A stretch of 64,000 bases of DNA from Aquitalea denitrificans (GTDB taxonomy: Bacteria > Pseudomonadota > Gammaproteobacteria > Burkholderiales > Chromobacteriaceae): the NCBI RefSeq assembly GCF_009856625.1, contig NZ_CP047241.1:2666001-2730000 (forward strand), written 5' to 3'. The position numbers were made by a program, and so were the translations under genes. Each line of letters starts with the position of its first letter. Position 1 is the first letter of the stretch. A model generated the notes under the pieces. It had not been told where the DNA came from. It ran no database searches and saw only the letters and a list, made by a program, of their open reading frames with translations. Shown here piece after piece: positions 25,543 to 34,122 of the stretch.

Positions 25543-26199
25543 ATGATCAAGACAGATACCCAGCTACAGACTGATGTCATCGCTGAATTACAGTGGGACC
25601 CGCAGATCAATAGCAGTCAAATCGGCGTGCAAGTCAACGATGGTGTCGTTACCCTAAGCGGCGTTGTGACCGACGCCCCCCAGAAATGGTCAGCCGAACG
25701 TGCTGCCTTGCGGGTCGAGGGTGTTCAGGCACTAGCGGTTGACCTGACAGTTATTGTTCCTGATGCAGAACAGCGCAGTGATAGCGATATTTCACATGCA
25801 GCCGTCAGCGCGCTGCAACTGATGGGAACACTCAAGGGGCATACGATCAAAGTTATGGTTGAAAATGGCTGGATTACGCTGGCCGGCGATGTTGAATGGG
25901 ACTTCCAGCGCAAAGCAGCAAGCAATGTGTTGCGCCATCTCTCTGGGGTAACCGGCATAAGCAATGCCATAAACCTGCGCAGCAAACCCATCAGCCACGC
26001 TGTCCAGCAAGAAGTGCAAGCAGCCCTCAAGCGCCGCGCGATCCGCGATATTGACAGCATCACCGTCAGCATTGATGGCCCCGATGTCATTCTTGGTGGC
26101 AGTGTACATAGCTGGTCAGAGCAAGCCTTAGCCAGGCACGCCGCCGCCGGGATGCCCGGAGTGCGAAATGTGATCGATAACATCCGCATTGTCATCTGA
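25543..26199 (+). CDS. BON-domain protein (three BON repeats)
   Basis: 218 aa from ATG 25543 with AAAGGAGTAG upstream. Three BON domains at about 5-70, 80-145 and 150-215 each show the pattern 'V-x-x-G-x-V-T-L-x-G-x-V' (VVTLSGVVTDA, WITLAGDVEWD, VILGGSVHSW) and a 'GV..V.N.I.V' end. There is no signal peptide, unlike OsmY, so it is cytoplasmic or membrane-peripheral. BON proteins bind phospholipid or act in osmotic stress. It is the first of three BON genes in 9 kb. Confidence 0.92.
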   Translation: MIKTDTQLQTDVIAELQWDPQINSSQIGVQVNDGVVTLSGVVTDAPQKWSAERAALRVEGVQALAVDLTVIVPDAEQRSDSDISHAAVSALQLMGTLKGHTIKVMVENGWITLAGDVEWDFQRKAASNVLRHLSGVTGISNAINLRSKPISHAVQQEVQAALKRRAIRDIDSITVSIDGPDVILGGSVHSWSEQALARHAAAGMPGVRNVIDNIRIVI

Positions 26200-26236
26200 A
26201 TACACATACTGGACTGCTGCAGCTTCTGCCGTGTAT

Positions 26237-26449
26237 TCACTTCACCTCATGACAAATCACACCGCCCACTGCAGCGCCACTCAAGGCTCCCGCCGCACTG
26301 CCACCGGTAAGGATGGCGCCAACTCCGGCTCCGACACCTGCACCGATGGCAGTATCCTTGCCGCGCTCGGACATTGAAGAGCAGCCGGCCAGTCCAGCCA
26401 GCAACATGGCGGTGCAGATACTGCTTCGTATTGCATTCATGAATGTCAC
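26237..26449 (-). CDS. glycine-zipper lipoprotein
   Basis: 70 aa (ATG 26440 possible). A lipobox is visible (LLAGLAGCSS), then a Gly/Ala zipper (AIGAGVGAGVGAILTG...AAGALSGAAVGGVI) typical of the Rick_17kDa/YMGG-like outer-membrane lipoproteins. It is convergent with the BON gene. Such small lipoproteins are induced under envelope stress. Confidence 0.85.
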   Translation of the reverse strand: MTFMNAIRSSICTAMLLAGLAGCSSMSERGKDTAIGAGVGAGVGAILTGGSAAGALSGAAVGGVICHEVK

Positions 26450-26544
26450 CTTGCGCCCTTGCCAGCAGCAACACGAGGTTGGCTGCCAGCAGCAGGGTTT
26501 TTAAAGTACCTTCGCCTACTGCCGAAAGCACGCTGCCGGTATGG

Positions 26545-26691
26545 CTAGAGACGACGCCCTTGCAAAACACGCACCAACACCACGATTAGCATCAAGACCA
26601 GTAGCAGGTGGATCAGACCACCCATCGTGTAGGAAGAGATCATCCCCAAGGCCCACAGCAAAAACAGAATCACGGCAATTGATTCCAACAT
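26545..26691 (-). CDS. small membrane protein, lmo0937/DUF5670 type
   Basis: 48 aa from ATG 26691 with AGGAG 8 bp upstream. It contains two membrane helices (LESIAVILFLLWALGMIS and GGLIHLLLVLMLIVVLVRVL), almost the family consensus. These small proteins are found in stress-response clusters in many proteobacteria. The function is unknown. It is on the same strand as the PRC-barrel gene upstream and the glycine-zipper lipoprotein downstream, probably one unit. Confidence 0.85.
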   Translation of the reverse strand: MLESIAVILFLLWALGMISSYTMGGLIHLLLVLMLIVVLVRVLQGRRL

Positions 26692-26765
26692 GATGAAACT
26701 CCTGCAAACAGGCTGGAAAATCGGGCTGATGGCAATGTTCACACCAGACACATGGCCGACAGTGC

Positions 26766-27176
26766 TTACTCGCTGTACATGTCGGTACCGTAGAAATCAT
26801 GGACCGTTGTAGCCCAGGTTGGATCAGCCATGTCCGGCCACTGCTCTTTGTCAAAACCCGGGGCATGGGCAAAGCGATCCTTGCTGACATTCAACATGAA
26901 GCTCTTGTTGATGGCATCCAGCACCAGTGCGCGCCAAGGCACGGCAAACAGCTTTCCGCCTATACCCATGAAACCACCAAAGGCCAGCACGGCATATTCC
27001 ACGCGTCCGTTGCTGACATTCAGCATGATTTCCTTGATGTCACCTAGTACTTCACCCTGTCGATTCAACACGGCATTACCAGTCAGCGTACTGGCACCCA
27101 TCAGATAGGGTCCCGGTCCACCGGTACTGTTACTAGTACGATTACTGCCATCAGTATTGAGATGCATCTGCTCCAT
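26766..27176 (-). CDS. PRC-barrel domain protein
   Basis: 136 aa. The PRC-barrel segment is at about 28-100: MGASTLTGNAVLNRQGEVLG, then IKEIMLNVSNGRVEYAVLAFGGFMGIGGKLFAVPW. PRC-barrel proteins often act in stress or membrane-associated complexes without known catalysis. It is 75 bp upstream of the small membrane gene. The N-terminus is Thr/Ser/Gly-rich and the C-terminus acidic, as in paralogues found beside BON and CsbD genes. Confidence 0.9.
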   Translation of the reverse strand: MEQMHLNTDGSNRTSNSTGGPGPYLMGASTLTGNAVLNRQGEVLGDIKEIMLNVSNGRVEYAVLAFGGFMGIGGKLFAVPWRALVLDAINKSFMLNVSKDRFAHAPGFDKEQWPDMADPTWATTVHDFYGTDMYSE

Positions 27177-27427
27177 TCCCGTCTCCTTCGTCTGAAGCGC
27201 TGGTCGCTTCTACCGTAACCAACAAGTATTGATGATTACCACTTTAGTTTTACCCCGGCCTGCCGTGCCACTCTGTTCGGCAACACACCGAAGTCAGGCA
27301 AATCAATCTGCGCTAGATCTTTTCAAGTGTGCACTGGCGTACAGACCGTCCCCATGGCCCCACCTAAGCTGCGAGCAGGCCAAGGCTCGCCATTTGGCGC
27401 AGCACGCCATCCGCAAAGGAGTAGCCC
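27177..27427. other. divergent promoter region of PRC-barrel and CsbD genes
   Basis: 251 bp with no gene. AAAGGAG at about 27416 is the SD of the CsbD gene. A general-stress promoter is likely, but I cannot define one by eye. Confidence 0.35.
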
Positions 27428-27715
27428 ATGGACAATTCAGCAGAGCAAGACAAGGCCACTGCAAGCAAACCGGCTCCCGACGAAGTCAGTCACCGCGGCA
27501 GTGGGCTTCACCTGCCCAGCACCGAAGAACTCAAAGGCAAATGGAAGGAGCATCTGGGCGCAGCCAAAATTGTCTGGGGCAAGCTGACGGACGACGAATT
27601 GCTGCGCGCCGAGGGCGAGGCACAGAAACTGGCCGGGCTGATCCAGCAACGCTATGCCGTTTCGCGAGAAGAAGCCGAGCGCCAGGTAAAGCAATTCCTG
27701 GACACACACAAGTAA
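27428..27715 (+). CDS. CsbD-family stress protein
   Basis: 95 aa with AAAGGAG upstream. The core is LKGKWKEHLGAAKIVWGKLTDDELLRAEGEAQKLAGLIQQRYAVSREEA, the CsbD-like helical pattern near residues 35-85, after a hydrophilic N-terminal tail. CsbD is a small general-stress protein of unknown action. It begins a rightward run of stress and envelope genes. Confidence 0.88.
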   Translation: MDNSAEQDKATASKPAPDEVSHRGSGLHLPSTEELKGKWKEHLGAAKIVWGKLTDDELLRAEGEAQKLAGLIQQRYAVSREEAERQVKQFLDTHK

Positions 27716-27788
27716 TGGCGTGATGCCTACCCGTGGCCGGCCTTGGTCCGGCCTTGGTCATATGGTTCGAATAGCGGAAATCCACATC

Positions 27789-28631
27789 ATGAAAAACCTG
27801 CCTAGCCAATTGCCAGCCGCCACCCTGGCCCTCTGTCTTGCCCTGTGCCACGCCCCTCTTGTGCTGGCTGCCGCCAGCAATCAGGAACTGAACGATGCGC
27901 GCCAGGAAAGCCAGATCTCAACCACTTACGCCCTAAACCCTTCCCTGCGCGACCAGGACATCAGGGTGATGGTGCATGACAGCAAGGCAACCCTGACCGG
28001 CACGGTGGAAGATGGCATAAAAAAGGAGCTGGCCAAGGAAATTGCCCTGGGTGCCCCTGGCGTCAAAAGCGTGGACAACCAACTGCAGGTCAACAGCAAT
28101 TTTGTGCCGGGCAAAACCGGCAGCACCAGCGCTTATGGCGAATTGACCGACGATGCCAACATTACCGCAGCCGTCAAATCCAAATTGCTGTGGAGCAAGT
28201 ACGCCGATGGGCTTGCTGTGACGGTGCATACCAAGCAAGGCAGGGTCAGCTTGCGGGGAACAGCCAGTAGCGCCATGGCCAGCCAGGCTGCCACCCGCAT
28301 GGCCAGCAGCACCCGCGGCGTGATGTCGGTGGACAACCAGCTGCAGGTTGGCAGCGCCAAACCCACGCTGGCCGAGTCCGTCAAGCATTCGAGCAATCAG
28401 GCCGAACAGAACATCTCCGACAGCTGGATCACCACCAAGGTGAAGTCCAGCCTGCTGTACTCCAGTCATGTGGAAAGCTCCAGCATCAAGGTCAAGACAC
28501 GCAATGGCGTGGTTGTGCTCAGTGGCAGGCTGGCCAGCAAAAGCGAACGCGCACTGGCCATTGAACTGAGCAAGAACGTGCGGGGCGTCCGGCAGGTAGA
28601 TGCATCGGCCCTGTCAGTGGCCAGCCAGTAG
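27789..28631 (+). CDS. secreted BON-domain protein, OsmY-like, three BON repeats
   Basis: 280 aa from ATG 27789. A signal peptide ends near PLVLAAA. Three BON domains lie at about 35-105, 120-190 and 205-275, with IRVMVHDSKATLTGTVED, VTVHTKQGRVSLRGTAS and IKVKTRNGVVVLSGRLASK. It is periplasmic, as in OsmY. OsmY in E. coli has two BON repeats, so three is longer than usual. It follows the CsbD gene by 73 bp. Confidence 0.93.
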   Translation: MKNLPSQLPAATLALCLALCHAPLVLAAASNQELNDARQESQISTTYALNPSLRDQDIRVMVHDSKATLTGTVEDGIKKELAKEIALGAPGVKSVDNQLQVNSNFVPGKTGSTSAYGELTDDANITAAVKSKLLWSKYADGLAVTVHTKQGRVSLRGTASSAMASQAATRMASSTRGVMSVDNQLQVGSAKPTLAESVKHSSNQAEQNISDSWITTKVKSSLLYSSHVESSSIKVKTRNGVVVLSGRLASKSERALAIELSKNVRGVRQVDASALSVASQ

Positions 28632-28673
28632 CCACCATCACCGATCGCCAGGACGGGATCAGGAGCAAACACC

Positions 28674-29513
28674 ATGCGCCACGCACTGATTGGTATTTCC
28701 CTGTCGCTGATGCTTGGGCCCGTTGCCACCTTGCAGGCCCAAGTACGTCTGGACATCAACATCAGCAGCTACCCGGCCCTGATCCAGATTCCGGGCTACC
28801 CCGTGTATTACGACCCCTCGCAGCAGTTGAACTACTTCTTTTACGGTGGGCGCTACTGGATTTTCCATGAAGACAACTGGTATTACAGCAGCTGGTATAA
28901 CGGGCCATGGACACGGATGGAGGCAAACCTGGTTCCCGTCTTCATCTGGCGGATTCCATTACGTTACTACCAGCGCCGACCTGCCTATTTTCAAGGCTGG
29001 AACGCCGATGAAGCACCGCGCTGGGACCAGCACTGGGGTACCGACTGGAAGCGCCACCACCCCGACTGGCAACAGTGGGACAGGCAGTCGGTTCCCGCTG
29101 CCAGCCCGCCGCCCGGGCATCAGAAAAACGATGCCCCCCGCCATTACCCGCGCCCGACCAGGCAACAGCCCGCCGTTGAGCAGCCGCCAGCCGCACGCCT
29201 CCCTCCCGGCTTGAGCCCACCGGAGGCCAGGCCTCCTTCATCGGTTCAACCGGCAACAGGGCCGGCGCACCATGCACGCCCACCGGCGCAGGACATCCGG
29301 CTCCCGGCAGGTGCCACGCCGCCCGGACCAGCCAACCTGGCAAACCCGCAAGCGCCACACACCGGAGGGGCCGGCATGCAGCACGCCGCCCCCTTGCACA
29401 AGGCGGAGCACAACACCGGCACAGACATGGCACCCGGCAGCCGGGATGCCACGCACCCGCCACCGCCGGCCACACCGGATGACATCAGGAAACGGCCAGG
29501 GACAGAGCCCTGA
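28674..29513 (+). CDS. secreted Tyr/Trp- and Pro-rich protein
   Basis: 279 aa. A signal peptide (LMLGPVATLQAQ) is followed by a compact domain rich in Tyr and Trp (PVYYDPSQQLNYFFYGGRYWIFHEDNWYYSS), the 'YXGXYW' motif of secreted envelope proteins. The C-terminal half (about 150-279) is mostly Pro/Ala/His, likely disordered and able to span the periplasm or reach the surface. It is 42 bp after the BON gene. The family function is unknown. Confidence 0.8.
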   Translation: MRHALIGISLSLMLGPVATLQAQVRLDINISSYPALIQIPGYPVYYDPSQQLNYFFYGGRYWIFHEDNWYYSSWYNGPWTRMEANLVPVFIWRIPLRYYQRRPAYFQGWNADEAPRWDQHWGTDWKRHHPDWQQWDRQSVPAASPPPGHQKNDAPRHYPRPTRQQPAVEQPPAARLPPGLSPPEARPPSSVQPATGPAHHARPPAQDIRLPAGATPPGPANLANPQAPHTGGAGMQHAAPLHKAEHNTGTDMAPGSRDATHPPPPATPDDIRKRPGTEP

Positions 29514-29597
29514 GCACATGAGCAGACTGTCCGGCTTCACCCCGGGGAAACGCCGCCGTGCCATGCGCGCCAGCGGCTTCGACGAGGAATGACAAAC

Positions 29598-30797
29598 ATG
29601 ATCTGGCAACAACGCATGCAACGGCTGGCCAGCCACTTGCGACAACACAGCCCATTACCTGCCCGTCTGGTCTGGGATGGCCAGGCCATTGATTTCGGCC
29701 TGTTCGAGCAACCGCTGGTCACTATGCACATCCGCAAGCCCGCCGGCTTGCGCTATTTGCTTTCCCCACGGCTGGACCATCTGGGCGAGGCATATGTCAG
29801 GGGCCTGGTGGATATCGAGGGCAAGCTCGATGACATCATCGACATGGCGCATGCCCTGGCCCGCCGTGGCAAGCGCTACCCGCTGCAAAGACTGGCCGGT
29901 GTGCTGTTTTCACACAATCGCCGGGCCGATCGCCAGGCCATTCAGTACCACTACGATGTGTCCAACCATTTTTACGCACAGTGGCTGGACCCGGAAATGG
30001 TGTACTCCTGCGCCTATTTCCCGCAGGGGGATGAAACACTGGCAGCGGCGCAAATCAAGAAAATCGACCATATCCTCACCAAGGTGAAACTGCAAAACGG
30101 TCATACCTTGCTGGACATCGGCTGCGGCTGGGGTGCGCTGCTCATCCGCGCGGCGCGACAATTCGATGTCAAATGCCTGGGCATCACCCTGTCACAACAG
30201 CAGTATGCCGAAGCCACACGGCGGGTAAGCCTGGCAGGCCTGCAGGACCGGGTGGAAATCCGCCTGATGGATTATCGCGACCTCACCGGCCGCTTCGACC
30301 GGATCACCAGTGTCGGCATGTTTGAACATGTTGGCGTCAAAGGGCTGCCGGGCTATTTCAGACAGATACTGAATCTGCTCACCCCGGATGGCCTGGCCCT
30401 GAATCATGGCATCACCTCGGTAAGCACCAACCAGCGTGACGCACCATTCGGCGCCGGTAATTTCATCGACAAATTTGTTTTCCCCGGCGGCCAGCTGCCC
30501 CATATCGGCACCACCCTGAGCACCATGCAACAAGGCGGGCTGGAAGTGCTGGACGTGGAAAACCTGCGTCGACACTACGCCTTGACGCTCAGCCTGTGGT
30601 CACAGAATTACGAAACCAACAGCATGCGGATCCGGCAGGAAATCGGCGAGGAACGCTACCGTATCTGGCGCATTTATCTGGCCGGATGTGCCCATGCCTT
30701 TCGCAACGATGTAATCAGCGTTTACCAGATCCTGTGCCAACCGGCAGGACGCCATGCCGATACGCTGGCATGGTCACGGCAATACATGTACGGCTAA
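29598..30797 (+). CDS. cfa: cyclopropane-fatty-acyl-phospholipid synthase
   Basis: 399 aa from ATG 29598, with GAGGA 9 bp upstream (ATG 29589 is too close to it). It adds a methylene group from SAM to unsaturated phospholipid acyl chains. Visible are QYHYDVSNHFYAQWLDPEMVYSCAYF, the SAM motif LLDIGCGWGALLI, GMFEHVG and HGITS, then the C-terminal lipid-binding part. The length is normal. It belongs with the envelope-stress genes: cyclopropanation hardens membranes against acid and solvents. Confidence 0.95.
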   Translation: MIWQQRMQRLASHLRQHSPLPARLVWDGQAIDFGLFEQPLVTMHIRKPAGLRYLLSPRLDHLGEAYVRGLVDIEGKLDDIIDMAHALARRGKRYPLQRLAGVLFSHNRRADRQAIQYHYDVSNHFYAQWLDPEMVYSCAYFPQGDETLAAAQIKKIDHILTKVKLQNGHTLLDIGCGWGALLIRAARQFDVKCLGITLSQQQYAEATRRVSLAGLQDRVEIRLMDYRDLTGRFDRITSVGMFEHVGVKGLPGYFRQILNLLTPDGLALNHGITSVSTNQRDAPFGAGNFIDKFVFPGGQLPHIGTTLSTMQQGGLEVLDVENLRRHYALTLSLWSQNYETNSMRIRQEIGEERYRIWRIYLAGCAHAFRNDVISVYQILCQPAGRHADTLAWSRQYMYG

Positions 30798-30818
30798 TGC
30801 CACTGAAAGGAGAACCCC

Positions 30819-31181
30819 ATGTCTGAAGATGAAATCCTGCACCAGATTCAGGGCTTGAAAGGCAGTCCGCAGGGCGTAACGCTGGCGGCTTATTGGCTGA
30901 TGATGGGTTCACGCTACTCCCCGATGAAATTTACAATTGATAATATCCGTGCGCTCGATGGCAATGGCCGGGCCATTTTTCACCGCATCAGTACCGGTAT
31001 TGCATCTCGCAATATGGGAAAACTGAATGAGGCGACAATTCATCAACTGCTGCAAATCATGGTATCCCACGAAAGCGGCGCAACCTGCGGGGTGTGCAAA
31101 CTGTTTGACCAATTGCACCGCCAGTCCAACAGCGCGGCCAATCAACACGACATGACCAGCCCGCTTCTACGTAGCGGTTGA
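30819..31181 (+). CDS. hypothetical protein
   Basis: 120 aa with AAAGGAG before the ATG, 21 bp after cfa and so co-transcribed. It is soluble and mixed, with two nearby cysteines (ATCGVCKLFDQ, near 90) that could bind metal or act in redox. It has no signal peptide or named family. The link to cfa suggests a role in membrane or stress response (inference). Confidence 0.65.
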   Translation: MSEDEILHQIQGLKGSPQGVTLAAYWLMMGSRYSPMKFTIDNIRALDGNGRAIFHRISTGIASRNMGKLNEATIHQLLQIMVSHESGATCGVCKLFDQLHRQSNSAANQHDMTSPLLRSG

Positions 31182-31188
31182 AGCATTT

Positions 31189-31247
31189 CCGTGTCGTATC
31201 AATATAAAAGTCCGCCAAATGCGAACTTTTATATTGATACGACACGG
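31189..31247. repeat. perfect 23-bp inverted repeat with 13-nt loop
   Basis: The left arm 31189-31211 (starting CCGTGTCGTATCAATATAAA) is the exact reverse complement of 31225-31247. It lies between two converging genes, 7 bp past the end of one and 5 bp before the end of the other. It can serve both as a transcript end in each direction, but it has no T run. The length and perfection are unusual for a terminator. Confidence 0.9.
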
Positions 31248-31252
31248 TACAA

Positions 31253-31792
31253 TCAATCCAGCAGGCTGCGCATTTCTTCCGCATGCTCCTCTTCCTTTGA
31301 CAGAATGGTGGTCAGCAGCAAGCTGGTGCTAGGGTCGCTATTGCCCAACTCCTGAATCATTTTCCGATACGATTCGATGGCAATACGCTCTGCCACCAGA
31401 TTGGCCTTGATCATGCCCTGGATTTTGTCCGTGTCGTCATACTCGGTATGTGCATTATTGACCAGATCACCCGGATCAAAATCAGGCTTGCCATTCAACT
31501 GGACAATACGCTCGGCCAGCATGTTGGCATGTTGCATTTCCTCCTGCGCATGCTGCATGAACTCGGCTTTCAATGCGGCATTGGACAGGCCGCTAACCAT
31601 ATAATAGTGCCGGGTATAGCGGAGAAAACAAACCAGTTCAGACGCCAGGGCAGTATTGAGCAGGCCGATCAATCTGTGGCGCTCCCCTCGATAACCCTGC
31701 GTAACGGCACCATCTTCCATCTTTTTGGAAGCATTGCTGCTCAATTTCTTTTCAGCATTCACAAGATCATCTTCTTTTTCATCTTTCATCAT
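31253..31792 (-). CDS. ferritin-like / bacterioferritin-type protein
   Basis: 179 aa from ATG 31792 with AAGGAG upstream. A four-helix bundle with paired Glu/His metal ligands is visible: SELVCFLRYTRHYY, then EFMQHAQEEMQHANMLAERI, then NLVAERIAIESYRKMI, and KEEEHAEEMRSLL at the end. The N-terminal 30 residues are charged and disordered. It resembles the ferritin-like proteins of stress loci rather than Dps. It probably stores iron or protects against peroxide in the cytoplasm. Confidence 0.9.
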   Translation of the reverse strand: MMKDEKEDDLVNAEKKLSSNASKKMEDGAVTQGYRGERHRLIGLLNTALASELVCFLRYTRHYYMVSGLSNAALKAEFMQHAQEEMQHANMLAERIVQLNGKPDFDPGDLVNNAHTEYDDTDKIQGMIKANLVAERIAIESYRKMIQELGNSDPSTSLLLTTILSKEEEHAEEMRSLLD

Positions 31793-31860
31793 CAACACTC
31801 CTTGGGTATCTGGCGTGAGAAAAATACAAAACCGATACTGAAAACCGGTAGCAGGCAGCA

Positions 31861-31897
31861 TATGACCACCACCATCAGTCATATGGCAGTGGTCATA
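31861..31897. promoter_or_regulatory. inverted repeat upstream of the ferritin-like gene
   Basis: TATGACCAC (31861-31869) and GTGGTCATA (31889-31897) are exact complements separated by 19 nt, 69-105 bp upstream of the ferritin-like start. It could be an operator or the end hairpin of the upstream small gene. Confidence 0.4.
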
Positions 31898-31907
31898 TAC
31901 CGGCTAA

Positions 31908-32126
31908 TTACAGCTTGGGTTTGTTGGCAGGCGAATTGCCTTGCCTTGCATCATGCATGCTTCCAGTTTCTTTTGGCGCAGGCTGCTTGCCCGGTTCGGT
32001 CTTCGGGGCGGCTTGGCCAACCTTTTCACCAAAAACAGGGGCAGGCTGCTTGGTCGTCGATGACGACTTGTTCTGGTCAATATTGGCAGATTTGTCAGTC
32101 TGCGATTTATCATTGAAATTGCTCAT
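31908..32126 (-). CDS. small hydrophilic, disordered protein
   Basis: 72 aa from ATG 32126. It is very rich in Lys, Pro, Gln, Asn and Ser with almost no hydrophobic residues, so it is likely unstructured, as in desiccation-type stress proteins. It lies upstream of the ferritin-like gene on the same strand. The SD (AGAGG) and location support it. No family is recognised. Confidence 0.6.
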   Translation of the reverse strand: MSNFNDKSQTDKSANIDQNKSSSTTKQPAPVFGEKVGQAAPKTEPGKQPAPKETGSMHDARQGNSPANKPKL

Positions 32127-32259
32127 TTTCATATCCTCTAAAATATTGCCTCGTGTGAAAACACAAGATCAACAGTCACATCATCCCATTTAAAACCTGA
32201 ATAATCGGTGTGCCACACCACATAGGGTGGAGATAATGAGCAATCCGGACAATATGATA

Positions 32260-32285
32260 AAAAGCCCGCCAGAGCGGGCTTTTGC
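32260..32285 (-). terminator. terminator of the 32318-32524 gene
   Basis: AAAAGCCCGC (32260-32269) pairs with GCGGGCTTTT (32274-32283), loop CAGA. On the minus strand it is followed by TTTTTATC-type sequence. Confidence 0.85.
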
Positions 32286-32317
32286 TAAGTGAATGAAACA
32301 AGGCATTACGGCCTCAA

Positions 32318-32524
32318 TCATTGCCCTGAGCTGTCGCAGGCAGCTTTTGATTGCTTGTGCGCTGACTCACTGCTTTGCAAGGCACTGGCCGAATTGGCCT
32401 TGGCTTCATCAGCTTTTTTGTTTTCATGACAATCCGCTGCTTTCATGTGCAAATCTGCACATGCTTTGTGTTCGGTAGCAGCCGCTTTGTGGGCATCACT
32501 CGGGTTGGTATTATCCAGGGACAT
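32318..32524 (-). CDS. small Ala/Lys-rich hydrophilic protein
   Basis: 68 aa with AAAGGAAA before the ATG. It has repeated Ala/Lys/His/Cys-rich heptad-like helices (HKAAATEHKACADLHMKAADCHENKKAD), with three cysteines and six histidines that could bind metal. It has its own terminator. Similar short proteins occur beside Dps/ferritin-like genes, but I cannot name the family. Confidence 0.65.
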   Translation of the reverse strand: MSLDNTNPSDAHKAAATEHKACADLHMKAADCHENKKADEAKANSASALQSSESAHKQSKAACDSSGQ

Positions 32525-32550
32525 GATATTTCCTTTGTAAAAGAATAATG

Positions 32551-32596
32551 TTCATGCCGGATGCGGCATCAGAAAATGCATCACACCCGGCATGAA
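32551..32596 (-). terminator. hairpin after the SYLF gene
   Basis: TTCATGCCGG (32551-32560) pairs with CCGGCATGAA (32587-32596), with a secondary GGATGCGGCATC-type palindrome in the loop. It lies 83-128 bp beyond the SYLF gene stop on its strand, so it may end that transcript. Confidence 0.45.
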
Positions 32597-32678
32597 AACA
32601 GTATGAGCCCTTGTCAAATACAGCTCTGTGCAGCAAGCCACATAATAATGATCAATACCAGACTTCCTGCCCAAACCG

Positions 32679-33242
32679 TTAGGGGTCAAGCCGGGAAACT
32701 TTTGTTCCTTGCAAGGAAATGTTGAACATCAACCCGCCATTCGTCATGACAAAGCCAATGACCGGTGCCTTGGCAGTTTCCGTATCAACTGATCCATCGG
32801 CCCCTATCGTCAGCACGGCAACATTGGCATCAACACCAGCCGTCCAGCCATTGCCCTGGCGGAAGTGATCCAGCGCGTCCTGGGTCATGAACAGGAAAAT
32901 GATGGCCTTGGATTGCGCCCCGGCCTGAAAACCAAACGAGCCGGTCATTGTTTTGTAATAACCATCAGGCTGGTTTCCGATTCGCAACTCCCCTTCACCA
33001 TATGACCCACCTACCATGAAGCCTGCCGTCAGTACCGATGGAAATACCAGCACGCCTTTGGCTTTTGCCACCAGTTCGCGCGAGCCTTTGGCCTGACGAT
33101 ACAGATTGTTCAGCGTTGCGGCGGAGTCGGCATCAATTGCCTGCCGGGTTGTCATGTTACTGGCCTGTTGCGAAGGCATGGTGGTGGTACAGGCACTCAG
33201 CAGGACACCCAGCATAAGGGCCATGCAGAAACGTTTGTTCAT
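32679..33242 (-). CDS. SYLF (Ysc84/DUF500)-domain lipoprotein
   Basis: 187 aa from ATG 33242, with TGGAG upstream. A lipobox is visible (LGVLLSACTTT), then the SYLF pattern: AKAKGVLVFPSVLTAGFMVGGSYGEGEL, then FGFQAGAQSKAIIFLFMTQDAL and a final GGLMFNISLQGTKVSRL. The SYLF domain binds phosphoinositides in eukaryotes; bacterial members are envelope lipoproteins of unknown role often found in stress loci. Confidence 0.92.
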   Translation of the reverse strand: MNKRFCMALMLGVLLSACTTTMPSQQASNMTTRQAIDADSAATLNNLYRQAKGSRELVAKAKGVLVFPSVLTAGFMVGGSYGEGELRIGNQPDGYYKTMTGSFGFQAGAQSKAIIFLFMTQDALDHFRQGNGWTAGVDANVAVLTIGADGSVDTETAKAPVIGFVMTNGGLMFNISLQGTKVSRLDP

Positions 33243-33325
33243 GAGAATTCTCCAGGAGATATCACGATGCATGTTTATGGCAAAAGGCCGTATAAGCATG
33301 AAAGTGGTGTTTGGCAGCGGACAGA

Positions 33326-33562
33326 TCAGTGACCGCGATAATTTTCGGGATATGCGGAAATCACTTTTCCGGCATATTCATCTGCTGCTGCACGCTGCGC
33401 ATCAGTCATGGGCTCTGGAGCAGGCTGATCCCCGGGGGACTCGGGGCGTTGGACAATGGCAGAAGTCATCGGCACGGTAGTGCTTGCCGTATCCGCTTCC
33501 GCCAGCACGATTTGGGCGGGATGTCCGCTCAGCACCATCGACAACAAGAATATATTGAGCAT
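33326..33562 (-). CDS. small secreted protein
   Basis: 78 aa from ATG 33562, with CGGAG 8 bp upstream. A signal peptide (LLSMVLSGHPAQIVLAEA) is followed by a Pro/Thr-rich region and a short helical tail with DAQRAAADEYAGKVIS. It lies upstream of the SYLF lipoprotein on the same strand, 83 bp away. It is likely periplasmic; no family was recognised. Confidence 0.6.
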   Translation of the reverse strand: MLNIFLLSMVLSGHPAQIVLAEADTASTTVPMTSAIVQRPESPGDQPAPEPMTDAQRAAADEYAGKVISAYPENYRGH

Positions 33563-34122
33563 GTAAAGACTCCGGTGATTGAAAATCAATACACAGGCAG
33601 TCTGCAAAAAAATGCTGATCTTGCATGTGTCACCTTACGGGCTGATAGCTCGCCATAAAATCAGCCAGCAAGCATGACAGTGCCAGACATGGCACCAGGC
33701 ATCTGTGCGCAAGTACACACAACACAGGACGAAATACACAGGGAAATGGCTGAAAATTCACCGCCAATGCCGTGCACGGTGCAACAAGGTCAATATACGT
33801 GTGACAGCGAACAGAATATCCGCTTGGCAGGGATCAGAATCAAAGCGTGTAGTCATGACTACATGTCGGCATGTAGTTGATCAGGTTTTTCAGGAAAACC
33901 TCAGCATCAATTCAGTTTTCACCAAGGATGCAATATAGGCGCCAGACGGCACCATCATCACGGCCCGATGGCAAATACCTGAAGTGAAGTTATTTTCCAG
34001 ACAGGCTGAAAATGGAAGCAAAACCGCTGCCAAGGTGACTGTTTGAAATTTGCTTGTCTGCTGGAAGTACCTGAACGGCCGTGGAATATGGAAATGCCGA
34101 CCACTTGATCCATGGAGATATC
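33563..34122. other. 560-bp intergenic region with nested palindromes
   Basis: No convincing gene is seen (a 68-codon open frame at 33674-33880 has no SD or recognisable product). The palindrome GTAGTCATGACTAC (33849-33862) overlaps a hairpin ACTACATG/CATGTAGT (33858-33877). These look like operator sites for the divergent stress genes. Confidence 0.45.
33849..33877. promoter_or_regulatory. nested palindromes, candidate operator
   Basis: GTAGTCATGACTAC is a perfect 14-bp palindrome. Its right half also pairs with the following CATGTAGT around a TCGG loop. Two alternative structures share the same 5 bp, as expected of a switch or a double-dimer site (inference). Confidence 0.4.
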
